The notes beneath the pieces were generated by a model, which did no database searches, was not told where the DNA came from, and saw nothing but the letters and a program-made list of their open reading frames with translations. The translations under genes and the position numbers were made by a program. From positions 62,001 through 126,000 of the forward strand of contig NZ_FMZA01000008.1 of the NCBI RefSeq assembly GCF_900102685.1: DNA of 64,000 bases. The letters are read 5' to 3'. This stretch comes from Melghirimyces thermohalophilus (GTDB lineage: Bacteria > Bacillota > Bacilli > Thermoactinomycetales > DSM-45169). Below are positions 1 to 7,957 of this stretch, one piece after another. Position 1 is the stretch's first letter, and every line of letters starts with the position of its first letter.

Positions 1-516
1 AAGGAAGATATGTGGCGGGACATACCGAAGGTACATGAGCTGTTTAACGATATGATGGATCAAGCATACCAGGAACTCGGTTTTGAAATCTCCGGTCCTG
101 TAGCTGTTGAGGTGTTCGCCCTGCCGGCGCAGGGGATGGTGGTCGTGGTCACGCGAGGCCGGGTCCCTTCCCCCAGCGACCTTGATGAGTTGGATGGCGA
201 TGATATGTACGAATTGGAAGTGACTTTGGAGGAGAGTGACCAGGTCATCTTTCAGTTTGATGATTTTGAACACCTTGTACAGGCGGCAGGCAGTGTTCGT
301 TCTCTGCTTGGCCCACTTGGTAGGGTGTATGCTTATCATGACCGGTATTATCTGGTCCTCGACACTGATATGGAAAATGAAACCCTGCAAAAGGGGATTG
401 CAGTTCTGTCTGAATTCGGAGAAGTTGCCACTGTCACCGAACATGTTTTGCAGGAATATGGAAAAACGATTTGGGACCAGGGAGCTGTCGAAGAGATTGT
501 CCGTTACTTTGCCTGA
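1..516 (+). CDS. MecA/YpbH-type adaptor protein, 5'-truncated by the window edge
   Basis: The reading frame is open to base 1, so the true start lies outside the window and about 170 residues are visible. The visible N-terminus, with W-R-D and ELF followed by an acidic helix and a GPVAVEV strand, lines up with the region of MecA that follows its first 25-30 residues. MecA-family adaptors deliver substrates such as competence or sporulation regulators to the ClpC/ClpP protease; that role is known for the family, not shown here. The C-terminal half (residues about 75-165) has the MecA-type alpha/beta fold pattern ending in a conserved acidic helix. In B. subtilis the paralogue YpbH sits just before gudB and ypdA, as here, so this is more likely the YpbH position than the spx-linked mecA. 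A hairpin terminator follows directly. Confidence 0.8.
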   Translation, partial: KEDMWRDIPKVHELFNDMMDQAYQELGFEISGPVAVEVFALPAQGMVVVVTRGRVPSPSDLDELDGDDMYELEVTLEESDQVIFQFDDFEHLVQAAGSVRSLLGPLGRVYAYHDRYYLVLDTDMENETLQKGIAVLSEFGEVATVTEHVLQEYGKTIWDQGAVEEIVRYFA

Positions 517-528
517 TCCCATTGGCAA

Positions 529-560
529 ATGATCGCGGCCCTGACCGCGGTCATTTTATA
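529..560 (+). terminator. Rho-independent terminator after the MecA-like gene
   Basis: A 10-bp stem (529-538 with 545-554, one G-U pair) with a 6-nt loop is followed by a T-rich tract. It lies between the converging MecA-like and BshB2-like genes; the T-run favours the plus strand. Confidence 0.7.
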
Positions 561-561
561 T

Positions 562-1248
562 TTATAACAGTTCCTTCTCCGTTATGTCGACTGTTTTTCC
601 CGTTTCCCGGTAGTATTCAACGGTTCGCAGGGATGGCCAGTCACCCTGCAAAACACCAGGAAAAACTCGTTCGATGGAGAGGTGTTGGGTCCGATGACAA
701 CTTAACGCTTCCATGATCCCCTTGCGCCAGGGCCCCACTTCGATTCGGTGAGTGGCCTCCCATTCAGGGGGTGGATCATTTTCTGTGGGAGGTACAGCAA
801 CATAATACAGGGGGACGGAAAAGGAAAGGCTGTCGACGGCGGCAGCGGTTGCCCGTTGGATCACCTGATGATCCGGGTGTCCGGAAATACCGTCAGGGGG
901 GAAGGTGATCACCCCGTTAGGTTTTTCCTTGACAAGGATGTTTGCGATATCGGCGACAAGGCGCTCGAAGGGAAACATTTGCAGTTTTCCATCACCGAAA
1001 TCCCGTAAAATCAGGCGGTCGATGCCGAGTACAGCCGTCGCCTCTTCCAGTTCCTGTGTGCGCACCTCCCCCAATTGTTCCTGGGGGCAGAGGGGCGGGG
1101 TTCCAGGACGGCCCGCCTCCCCGCGTGTGGCACAGTATAGGATGATCTCACAATCCGGACGCTGGCTGTATCGGAGGATGGTACCTCCCGATGCAAAAGT
1201 TTCATCATCAGGGTGGGCAAATATAAAAATCAGTTTTTTATTAGACAA
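562..1248 (-). CDS. bshB2: PIG-L family deacetylase, BshB2-like
   Basis: A 228-residue zinc-dependent deacetylase of the LmbE/PIG-L family. The zinc motif AHPDDE is at residues 11-16 and the second metal site GHPDH near residues 122-126. In the Bacillales, BshB enzymes remove the acetyl group from GlcNAc-malate in bacillithiol synthesis. This sequence is closer in length and motif context to BshB2/YojG than to BshB1, and a clear BshB1 is encoded separately at 45632-46342. It is transcribed alone, opposite to its neighbours. It could instead be a deacetylase for another GlcNAc conjugate. The family is certain; the substrate is inferred. Confidence 0.7.
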   Translation of the reverse strand: MSNKKLIFIFAHPDDETFASGGTILRYSQRPDCEIILYCATRGEAGRPGTPPLCPQEQLGEVRTQELEEATAVLGIDRLILRDFGDGKLQMFPFERLVADIANILVKEKPNGVITFPPDGISGHPDHQVIQRATAAAVDSLSFSVPLYYVAVPPTENDPPPEWEATHRIEVGPWRKGIMEALSCHRTQHLSIERVFPGVLQGDWPSLRTVEYYRETGKTVDITEKELL

Positions 1249-1422
1249 CTGAGATGACCTCCTTCAGCTTTCGTCTATTATATCGGTGAAGGGGATATCA
1301 CACCAGTTGCTCTGTTAAAGAGGGAAAAGTCGGACATGATATATAGTGTTCTCTTTCTTGAGATAACTGGTGTATACTTGGATATGAATTGCTGGGAATC
1401 ATTCTTTTCGAGGTGGTCAGGG

Positions 1423-2703
1423 ATGGAACAACAGTCGGGCGTTTCCGACCAGGAAAAAATGGAAGAGAATATGGATGTGCTTGTCTCGACGCAGACTGTG
1501 ATCAAACGTGCTCTGGATAAACTGGGTTATCCGGAACAGGTTTATGAGTTGTTGAAGGATCCGATGCGAATGATGCGGGTGCGGATTCCGGTTCGGATGG
1601 ATGATGGAAAGGTCGAAGTGTTTACCGGTTACCGGGCTCAGCATAATGATTCATTGGGTCCGACCAAAGGTGGTGTTCGCTTTCACCCCAATGTTACTGA
1701 GAATGAAGTGAAGGCGCTTTCAATCTGGATGAGTTTAAAGGCGGGCATTGTCGATCTTCCCTATGGTGGCGGAAAAGGTGGGATTGTATGCGATCCCCGC
1801 AAGATGTCTTTTCGGGAATTGGAGCGCCTCTCCCGTGGGTATGTGAAGGCGATCAGCCAGATTGTTGGACCGACAAAAGATATTCCGGCCCCTGATGTAT
1901 TTACCAACTCTCAGATCATGGCTTGGATGATGGATGAGTACAGTCGGATCCGCGAATTTGATTCACCCGGATTTATCACCGGTAAACCGTTGGTATTGGG
2001 TGGATCCCATGGTCGGGAGACCGCCACCGCTAAAGGGGTGGCGATCATGATCCGGGAGGCGGCCAAAAAGCGGAACCTCTCCCTCAAAGACGCCCGGGTG
2101 GTGATTCAGGGCTTCGGGAATGCCGGCAGTTTCCTCGCCAAATTTATGAACGACTCCGGTGCAAAGGTGATCGGGATATCGGACGCCTATGGTGCCCTTT
2201 ACGACGAGGACGGTCTGGATATCGATTACCTGCTGGATCGACGGGATTCCTTCGGCACGGTTACCAACCTGTTTAAGAATACAATTACCAACAAGGAATT
2301 GCTGGAGTTAGACTGTGATATTCTGGTTCCCGCAGCGGTGGAAAACCAGATCACTGCTGCCAATGCCGATCGAATCAACGCCAATATCGTGGTGGAAGCG
2401 GCTAATGGTCCGACCACATTAGATGCGACCCGGATTCTGAGTGAGCGCGGTATTCTTTTGGTCCCGGATGTGCTGGCCAGTGCCGGTGGGGTAACTGTTT
2501 CCTATTTCGAATGGGTTCAGAACAATCAGGGTTACTATTGGTCCGAAGAAGAAGTGGAGAAAAAAATGGAGGAAATCTTGGTCCGTTCCTTTGAGAATGT
2601 ATACCGAACCGCTGCTACCCGACGGGTCGATATGCGGCTGTCCGCCTATATGGTCGGTGTTCGGAAAATGGCGGAGGCCTCCCGTTTCCGCGGTTGGGTA
2701 TAA
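1423..2703 (+). CDS. gudB: NAD-dependent glutamate dehydrogenase (GudB/RocG type)
   Basis: Catalyses glutamate + NAD to 2-oxoglutarate + ammonium in the cytoplasm. The 426-residue product matches the usual 424-427 of Bacillus GudB/RocG. It has the substrate lysine region (PYGGGKGGI), the GPTKDIPAPDV motif, the Rossmann motif GFGNAGS and the conserved C-terminus AASRFRGW-like. The ATG at 1423 is chosen because AGGTGG at 1411-1416 gives a 6-base spacing and family alignment begins soon after; an upstream ATG at 1336 lacks such a site. Position before ypdA matches B. subtilis gudB. A terminator separates it from ypdA. Whether it is the constitutive (GudB) or arginine-induced (RocG) form cannot be decided from sequence. 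Confidence 0.95.
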   Translation: MEQQSGVSDQEKMEENMDVLVSTQTVIKRALDKLGYPEQVYELLKDPMRMMRVRIPVRMDDGKVEVFTGYRAQHNDSLGPTKGGVRFHPNVTENEVKALSIWMSLKAGIVDLPYGGGKGGIVCDPRKMSFRELERLSRGYVKAISQIVGPTKDIPAPDVFTNSQIMAWMMDEYSRIREFDSPGFITGKPLVLGGSHGRETATAKGVAIMIREAAKKRNLSLKDARVVIQGFGNAGSFLAKFMNDSGAKVIGISDAYGALYDEDGLDIDYLLDRRDSFGTVTNLFKNTITNKELLELDCDILVPAAVENQITAANADRINANIVVEAANGPTTLDATRILSERGILLVPDVLASAGGVTVSYFEWVQNNQGYYWSEEEVEKKMEEILVRSFENVYRTAATRRVDMRLSAYMVGVRKMAEASRFRGWV

Positions 2704-2732
2704 TGGTATATAATGAATGAATCAATGAGGAG

Positions 2733-2765
2733 CACCCGGTTGAGCCGGGTGGCTTTTCTGTTTTT
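2733..2765 (+). terminator. Terminator after gudB
   Basis: A 7-bp G+C-rich stem (2733-2739 with 2745-2751) and 5-nt loop precede a T-rich tract that runs to 2765. Confidence 0.75.
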
Positions 2766-2782
2766 ACCGAGGAGGTTGAAGT

Positions 2783-3760
2783 ATGGAAGAGTTGATCATT
2801 ATCGGTGCGGGACCTTGTGGCCTTTCGGCAGCGATCGAGGCCAAAAAGCGGGGACTTCGCCCGTTGGTGATTGAAAAGGGTTGTATCGTCAACTCGATAT
2901 ACCATTTTCCCGTCCATATGCAATTTTTCAGCACCCCCGAGCTGCTGGAAATCGGTGGGGTGCCTTTCATCACTTCTGGTAAACCGTCTCGGATGGAGGC
3001 GCTCAAATATTACCGGGCAACGGCGGAAGCTTACGATCTGAATATCCACACCTATGAGCGGGTGACCGGAGTGGATCGGGACGGGGAGACCTTTCGGGTT
3101 CACACGGAGAAAAAGGGAGAGTCCCGAACCTATACGACATCCAGGCTGGTGCTGTCCACCGGTTACTATGATTCGCCCAATCGCTTAGACGTTCCCGGAG
3201 GTGACTTGCCCAAGGTCCATCATTATTACAAGGAAGGTCATCCCTATAACGGTCTCGATGTGCTGGTGATCGGAGGGAAAAACTCCGCTGTCGATACGGC
3301 CATGGACTTACACGAGGCAGGTGCCCGGGTGACGATGGTTTACCATCGGGACGCCTTTTCAGATAGTGTGAAGCCCTGGGTAAAACCAGTGATCGAAAGC
3401 GCCCTTCGCAAAGGGTGGATCAAGATGCATTGGAATACCCGAGTAAAAGAAATCCGGGAGAATGAAGTGGTTTTGGAAAAGGCGGGAGAGACATTTTCCG
3501 TTGCTAACGATGCTGTATTTGCCATGATTGGATATCATCCACAGACCGAGATGTTGTCTAAACTCGGGGTGAAGGTGGATCCTGAAACCGGTGCCCCTGT
3601 TCACAATCCGGAAACGATGGAAACGGAAGTACCTGGTCTGTATATCGCCGGAGTGATTGCAGCGGGATGGGATGCCAATTCGATCTTTATTGAGAACGGA
3701 AGGTATCACGGAGAAAAAATCGCCAATCACATCCAACGGGATGCGATGGCGACTTCCTGA
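2783..3760 (+). CDS. ypdA: Bacillithiol disulfide reductase YpdA (Bdr)
   Basis: A 325-residue flavoprotein that reduces oxidised bacillithiol disulfide with NADPH and so restores the thiol pool. The FAD motif GAGPCG is at residues 8-13, the NADPH-binding motif VIGGKNSA about residues 161-168, and a second FAD motif (GLYIAGV) near the C-terminus. It lacks the CxxC pair of thioredoxin reductases, as expected for YpdA. GAGGAGG at 2769-2775 fixes the start. It follows gudB as in B. subtilis, and three bacillithiol synthesis genes are also in this window. Its stop codon directly abuts that of the converging asparaginase gene. Confidence 0.92.
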   Translation: MEELIIIGAGPCGLSAAIEAKKRGLRPLVIEKGCIVNSIYHFPVHMQFFSTPELLEIGGVPFITSGKPSRMEALKYYRATAEAYDLNIHTYERVTGVDRDGETFRVHTEKKGESRTYTTSRLVLSTGYYDSPNRLDVPGGDLPKVHHYYKEGHPYNGLDVLVIGGKNSAVDTAMDLHEAGARVTMVYHRDAFSDSVKPWVKPVIESALRKGWIKMHWNTRVKEIRENEVVLEKAGETFSVANDAVFAMIGYHPQTEMLSKLGVKVDPETGAPVHNPETMETEVPGLYIAGVIAAGWDANSIFIENGRYHGEKIANHIQRDAMATS

Positions 3761-4750
3761 TCAGCGCTGACCATGGAGCGATTGCTTGAAATAAGTTTGA
3801 AGATCAGCCGGATTCCGGCTGGCATGAAGCGCGGCCATCAAATGGATCCGCGCTTTTTGTCCGTTTAAGCCGTTGGAAAAGATCAGTCCCCAGTCTAATA
3901 GTTGCGCTCCGCCGCCCTCATAGCCGTAAGTATCTTCCACATATCCATTGTAACAGCGTGAGACCAACACGACCGGCACCTCTTGCTTGAGGGCTTGTTT
4001 TAGCCCGGGCAGCATGGCAGGGGGAAGATTTCCCTGTCCGAGAGCCTCCAGCACAATCCCCTTTGCCCCTTGTTCCAAAGAGGCGCGGATAAAGAGGTCA
4101 TCGGTGCCCGCCGCCGCTTTGATCAATGTGATAGGTTCCACAGGGGGCAACAAAGGATAGTGCCGTTCCCGCTGAAAGAATCGGTGGAAGATGACATCTT
4201 TCTTTGTGATGGTGCCGACCAGACCTCCAGTGGGGGAACGGAAGGTGGCGACGTTGCTGGTGTGGGTTTTGGTGACCCAACGGGCGGCGTGGATTTCGTC
4301 GTTAAAAACCACCAGGGTTCCCTTTCTCTGTGCCCCGGGGTGGGTGGCGGTTCGCACGGCGTTGACCAGGTTGAGCGGTCCATCCGCTCCCAATTCATTT
4401 TGACTCCGCATGGCTCCGGTGACAATGACAGGCTTATCCCCCGGGATGGTCAGGTCCAAATAGTATGCGGTCTCCTCCAGGGTATCCGTTCCGTGGGTAA
4501 CCACCACGCCGTCGATTTCCGAGCGGCTGAGATGGGATCGCACCCTTTTTGCCACCCGGTACATCCACTCCGGTGTCATATGCGGGCTGGGCAGGTCGGC
4601 AAAGGGATCCATCTCAACAGCCGCATATCGGGATAAAATCGGTTGGATTGATAGTAGGGCTGTTTCACCCTTCGGCTTGACGCTGTGGGTTTGATCGTCT
4701 TCGGCCATGGCGATGGTTCCGCCAGTAGTGACGACTGCAATCCGTTTCAT
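3761..4750 (-). CDS. ansA: L-asparaginase, cytoplasmic
   Basis: Hydrolyses L-asparagine to aspartate and ammonia. Both catalytic threonine motifs are present: TGGTIA at residues 9-14 and THGTDT at residues 85-90, plus the TGAMR segment after them. At 329 residues with no signal peptide it should be cytoplasmic. The sequence style (GADGPLN, DEIHAARWVTKTHT) is closer to the class that includes secreted type II enzymes than to B. subtilis AnsA, so the symbol reflects position and function rather than strict orthology. It converges on ypdA with no bases between the two stop codons. A TATAAT-like box lies just upstream on its strand (about 4793-4798), with no good -35. Confidence 0.88.
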   Translation of the reverse strand: MKRIAVVTTGGTIAMAEDDQTHSVKPKGETALLSIQPILSRYAAVEMDPFADLPSPHMTPEWMYRVAKRVRSHLSRSEIDGVVVTHGTDTLEETAYYLDLTIPGDKPVIVTGAMRSQNELGADGPLNLVNAVRTATHPGAQRKGTLVVFNDEIHAARWVTKTHTSNVATFRSPTGGLVGTITKKDVIFHRFFQRERHYPLLPPVEPITLIKAAAGTDDLFIRASLEQGAKGIVLEALGQGNLPPAMLPGLKQALKQEVPVVLVSRCYNGYVEDTYGYEGGGAQLLDWGLIFSNGLNGQKARIHLMAALHASRNPADLQTYFKQSLHGQR

Positions 4751-4885
4751 AACGTGCCTCCGGTTTAACGTAATGAATACTCCTCTATTTTATTATACCG
4801 TTGTCCGGTGACCAAGCGCTGTGGATGAAAGAGGATCTTTTCGGCCATACTAGGCACAACCAGTATAATATGTGGGAGGAAGTAC

Positions 4886-5050
4886 ATGGCCGATCACCGG
4901 TATATGGTTTGGATTCGTTGTAAGCAATGCGGCGAGCGATTTATGTTAAAAGGTAGTTTGAAGAAGGGGAGGGTAAACACGGGTTTTAAGAAGTGTCTAT
5001 GTGATAATGATAATCCAACAGCCTTTGAAATTTCTTCGGAAAGGTTGTAA
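4886..5050 (+). CDS. Small 54-residue cysteine-pair (zinc-ribbon-like) protein
   Basis: A short gene with GGGAGGA five bases before the ATG and a strong terminator directly after its stop. The 54-residue product carries CKQC at residues 12-15 and CLC at residues 37-39, a spacing that could bind one zinc as a small ribbon or knuckle. The rest is basic and ends in an acidic tail. A TATAAT hexamer lies at 4864-4869, 17 bases before the ATG, though no good -35 is seen. Function is unknown. Clean signals on both sides argue it is real despite its size. Confidence 0.6.
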   Translation: MADHRYMVWIRCKQCGERFMLKGSLKKGRVNTGFKKCLCDNDNPTAFEISSERL

Positions 5051-5076
5051 AAGCCGGCTCTTTGGCCGGCTTTTTA
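5049..5076 (+). terminator. Terminator after the small cysteine-pair gene
   Basis: A 10-bp perfect stem (5049-5058 with 5065-5074), 6-nt loop, and a T-run. It overlaps the stop codon of the small gene. Confidence 0.85.
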
Positions 5077-5078
5077 AG

Positions 5079-5109
5079 TGCATAAAGGGAGAAGCGAGCG
5101 TTCAAACTA
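5079..5109 (+). promoter_or_regulatory. Putative forespore sigma-G promoter for sleB-ypeB
   Basis: TGCATA at 5079-5084, an 18-base spacer and CAAACTA at 5103-5109 match the sigma-G consensus (TGMATA, CATRHTA) at nearly all positions. sleB-ypeB is a known sigma-G operon in B. subtilis, which supports the call. Confidence 0.6.
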
Positions 5110-5178
5110 CCTGTGAAGACTCTTAGGGGAGGATGCTGAGAATGGAAGGAGGAGGTTGGAATCCGCAGCAGGTGTCTA

Positions 5179-5622
5179 ATGATTTGCGTCATCCTATTGA
5201 TGATCGCCCCAATCACTGCTTCGAACCCAACCTGGGCGGCTGGTGAGGGGAAAGGGAGTGGTTCCTTTTCAAAAAACGACATCAAATTGATGGCCAATGC
5301 TGTCCATGGTGAAGCGAGAGGTGAACCTTATATCGGTATGGTCGCAGTAGCTGCGGTCATTTTAAACCGAGTGGAAAGCGAGAAATTCCCCAATTCCGTT
5401 TCCGGAGTCATTTTTGAACCTGGTGCGTTTACGGCGGTGTCAGACGGGCAGATCTGGTTGACGCCGGAAGAAGAGTCCAAAAAAGCCGTTCGTGACGCGA
5501 TCAACGGCAACGATCCGGCAGGGGGAGCCATTTATTATTTCAATCCCGATACGGCCACTTCCGGTTGGATCTGGGGTCGACCGCAGATTAAAAAAATCGG
5601 TAAACATATATTCTGTAAATAA
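5179..5622 (+). CDS. sleB: Spore cortex-lytic enzyme SleB, catalytic domain only
   Basis: A lytic transglycosylase that cuts cortex peptidoglycan during germination. Residues about 1-20 are a short signal-type hydrophobic segment ending in WAA; residues about 32-147 are the Hydrolase_2 domain, with the catalytic glutamate in HGEARGE and the typical ending KIGKHIFCK. At 147 residues it lacks the N-terminal peptidoglycan-binding domain of the usual 300-residue SleB and is CwlJ-sized, yet its sequence is SleB-like. ATG 5179 is preceded by AGGTG at 5170-5175; a much stronger AAGGAGGAGG lies 22 bases upstream without a usable in-frame start. Coupled to ypeB 14 bases later, as in other spore-formers. 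Confidence 0.88.
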   Translation: MICVILLMIAPITASNPTWAAGEGKGSGSFSKNDIKLMANAVHGEARGEPYIGMVAVAAVILNRVESEKFPNSVSGVIFEPGAFTAVSDGQIWLTPEEESKKAVRDAINGNDPAGGAIYYFNPDTATSGWIWGRPQIKKIGKHIFCK

Positions 5623-5636
5623 GGAGTGATTCAGTC

Positions 5637-6983
5637 GTGTACAGACGGATCGCCGCCGTGTTATTCCCCGTGACTGCGCTAGCCTTGATCGGCACAGCCG
5701 TCTGGGGTTACCAGGAAAACCAGGAGAAAAACAGTTTGATGATCAAGGCCGAAAACCAATACCAACGAGCCTTTCACGATCTGAATTTCCACATGGACCA
5801 ATTGCAGGACGAGTTGGGAAAAGCTTTGGCCTTGAACACGCGTAAACAGATGTCCACTTGTATGACCAACGTTTGGCGCCTTACTTACGCTTCCCAAAAT
5901 GATCTGGGCCAACTGCCTCTATCCATGATGCCCTTTGACAAGACGCAATCCTTCTTGTCCAAAATCGGTGACTTTACCTACCGAGTGGGCGTCCGGGATC
6001 TGAATAAGGAGCCTTTGACCGATCGAGAATATAACACGTTGCGGTCGCTGTACGAAAAGTCCAATACCATTCAGCGAGATCTGTCAAAAGTTCAAACCCA
6101 AGTGTTAAATAATAATCTGCGATGGATGGATACGGAGTTGGCGATGGCATCGGAGGATAAGGCGACCAACAACACCATCATCAACGGATTTAAAAACGTT
6201 GACAAACTGTCTGAAGGGTATCGGGAGGTGGACTGGGGCCCCTCGGTCAATAACCTGGAATCCGAGCAGCGTAAGAAGGCGGACGCGTTGAAAGGCGAAC
6301 CGGTCACTGCAAGAGAAGTGAAGGATAAGATTGCGGACGTTTTGGATCTGCAAAACACCAACGGGATTCACGTGGTTCGAAACGCAAAAGGGGACACCGC
6401 TACTTACAGTGTGCGGGTGGAAAAGAAGAATGGAACCGAAGTGAATGCCGATGTCAGCAGAAAAGGCGGATATATTTTATGGTTAAATTATGATCGGAAT
6501 GTAAAAGATCGCAAGTTGAGCATGGAACAGGCTCAAGGGGAAGCTGTCAACTATCTTGACCGGTTGGGCTTTCCGGAAATGGAGACGATCAAGTATGACG
6601 ACGTGGGCAATATTGCCTCCTTCACCTTTGTACGAAAGCAGGACGATGTCCTGATTTACCCGGAAACTGTCGTGGTTAAGGTGGCTCTTGACAACGGGGA
6701 GATCTTCGGCTATCAAGGCGACGACTATGTCTTCAATCATAAGGAAAAGCGGAACATGAAACCAAAATTGAGCCGAGCTGAGGCGAAAAAATCAGTCAGT
6801 CCCCGCTTGAAGTTGGAGGAATCACAGCTGGCTGTCATTTTCGGAGACAGAGGGAAAGAAGTTTTGTGTCACGAGTTTACCGGCAGACTCGGCAAAAGCA
6901 AATACCGGGTGTTTATCAATGCGGACAACGGAGACGAGGAGTTCGTGGAGAAGGTGAAAGAACAGGATACGAATGAGATATAA
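5637..6983 (+). CDS. ypeB: Germination protein YpeB
   Basis: Required for SleB to be placed and kept stable in the spore; the two proteins protect each other. The 448-residue product starts at GTG with AAGGAGTGA eight bases before. It has an N-terminal membrane anchor (about residues 5-25), a long helical N-terminal domain and PepSY-type repeats in the C-terminal half, all as in the family (about 450 residues). It is the second gene of the sleB operon and is followed by a stable hairpin. Confidence 0.93.
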   Translation: MYRRIAAVLFPVTALALIGTAVWGYQENQEKNSLMIKAENQYQRAFHDLNFHMDQLQDELGKALALNTRKQMSTCMTNVWRLTYASQNDLGQLPLSMMPFDKTQSFLSKIGDFTYRVGVRDLNKEPLTDREYNTLRSLYEKSNTIQRDLSKVQTQVLNNNLRWMDTELAMASEDKATNNTIINGFKNVDKLSEGYREVDWGPSVNNLESEQRKKADALKGEPVTAREVKDKIADVLDLQNTNGIHVVRNAKGDTATYSVRVEKKNGTEVNADVSRKGGYILWLNYDRNVKDRKLSMEQAQGEAVNYLDRLGFPEMETIKYDDVGNIASFTFVRKQDDVLIYPETVVVKVALDNGEIFGYQGDDYVFNHKEKRNMKPKLSRAEAKKSVSPRLKLEESQLAVIFGDRGKEVLCHEFTGRLGKSKYRVFINADNGDEEFVEKVKEQDTNEI

Positions 6984-6993
6984 AAGAGGGATA

Positions 6994-7016
6994 CAGGCCG
7001 GCAAAACGCCGGCCTG
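6994..7016 (+). terminator. Hairpin after ypeB
   Basis: A 9-bp perfect G+C-rich stem (6994-7002 with 7008-7016) follows the ypeB stop but lacks a T-run, so it may stabilise the 3' end or be a weak terminator. Confidence 0.45.
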
Positions 7017-7209
7017 AACATTGCTGTATCACCGGGAAAAATGGTTTGAGTCGTTGCAACTCGGTAACCTTTGTGGTATTCTAAAGAAGAATTCATAAAA
7101 GGGAATACATAGCGAATCCTTCTATTCGCGGTTTGTAGCTGGCCAAAAAGGTTTCCTCAGGAAATCTGATATCCACCTCGAGATGAATCAAATACCGTTC
7201 ATCCTCTTC

Positions 7210-7240
7210 GAGCAGGCCATGCCTGCTCTTTATGTATTTT
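7210..7240 (+). terminator. Terminator-like hairpin upstream of cmk
   Basis: A 7-bp stem (7210-7216 with 7222-7228) is followed by TTTATGTATTTT. It lies 30 bases before the cmk start and could terminate upstream transcription or attenuate cmk. The rest of 6984-7270 shows no convincing gene. Confidence 0.45.
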
Positions 7241-7270
7241 ATCCCTTCTTTTTGTGGGAGGAACTGCTTG

Positions 7271-7954
7271 ATGAAGAGTCGTTTTTCGATTGCCATCGAC
7301 GGCCCTGCTGGAGCCGGAAAAAGTACGGTAGCCCGTCAGGTGGCCGAAAGGCTGGGGCTAACCTATGTGGATACCGGTGCGATGTATCGGGCTATCACAT
7401 GGAAAGCCTTACAACAAAATATCGATCTCCAAGATGAACAGACGGTCTCCCGGCTAGCCCGGGAAACGGATATCCAGCTAGCTCCGGGGAAGACCGGTAC
7501 AGATATCTGGGTGGACGGAAAAAAAGTGACGGATGAGATTCGTACTCCGGAAGTAACCGCGAAGGTATCCCTGATTGCCGGTCAGCCGGAAGTGCGGGAG
7601 GTTTTGGTGGAAAAACAGCAGGAGATGGCTTGTCGTCGGGAAGTCGTGATGGACGGCCGAGATATCGGTACCCATGTGATTCCGGACGCTGATGTGAAGG
7701 TTTTTCTCACTGCCTCTATCGAAGAAAGGGCACAACGCCGGTATCGAGAGTCGATTCGTCGCGGCTTTGAGATGGATTGGGAACAGCTGAAGGAGGAGAT
7801 TCGTCTCCGGGATGAAAAGGATCAGCGCCGTAAACACTCCCCTCTCCGTCCAGCGGAAGATGCCGTTCATCTCGATACCACCGGCCTTTCCATCGAGGAG
7901 GTGGTTGAGGAGATTCTAAATCTCTCCCGAACCAAAGTGGGCGGTGGAGAGTAA
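7271..7954 (+). CDS. cmk: Cytidylate kinase
   Basis: Phosphorylates CMP and dCMP with ATP, feeding CDP-lipid and DNA synthesis. The P-loop GPAGAGKS is at residues 11-18, followed by family motifs DTGAMYR and MDGRDIGT and the lid region with RRYRES. The ATG at 7271 gives 227 residues, near the usual 224, with GGGAG at 7256-7261; the upstream ATG at 7232 adds an unrelated extension. plsC starts three bases after its stop. In B. subtilis cmk is also just before the S1-domain gene ypfD. Confidence 0.95.
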   Translation: MKSRFSIAIDGPAGAGKSTVARQVAERLGLTYVDTGAMYRAITWKALQQNIDLQDEQTVSRLARETDIQLAPGKTGTDIWVDGKKVTDEIRTPEVTAKVSLIAGQPEVREVLVEKQQEMACRREVVMDGRDIGTHVIPDADVKVFLTASIEERAQRRYRESIRRGFEMDWEQLKEEIRLRDEKDQRRKHSPLRPAEDAVHLDTTGLSIEEVVEEILNLSRTKVGGGE

Positions 7955-7957
7955 GAT

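Noticed and set aside
5142-5245. ATG at 5142 with AGGGGAGG upstream as the sleB start
   Set aside because: It is in a different frame and stops after about 34 codons, without any signal peptide.
7093-7296. Minus-strand frame of 67 codons upstream of cmk
   Set aside because: Its start lies inside cmk, it runs through a terminator-like hairpin and has no ribosome site. Its protein-like composition is noted but not enough for a call.
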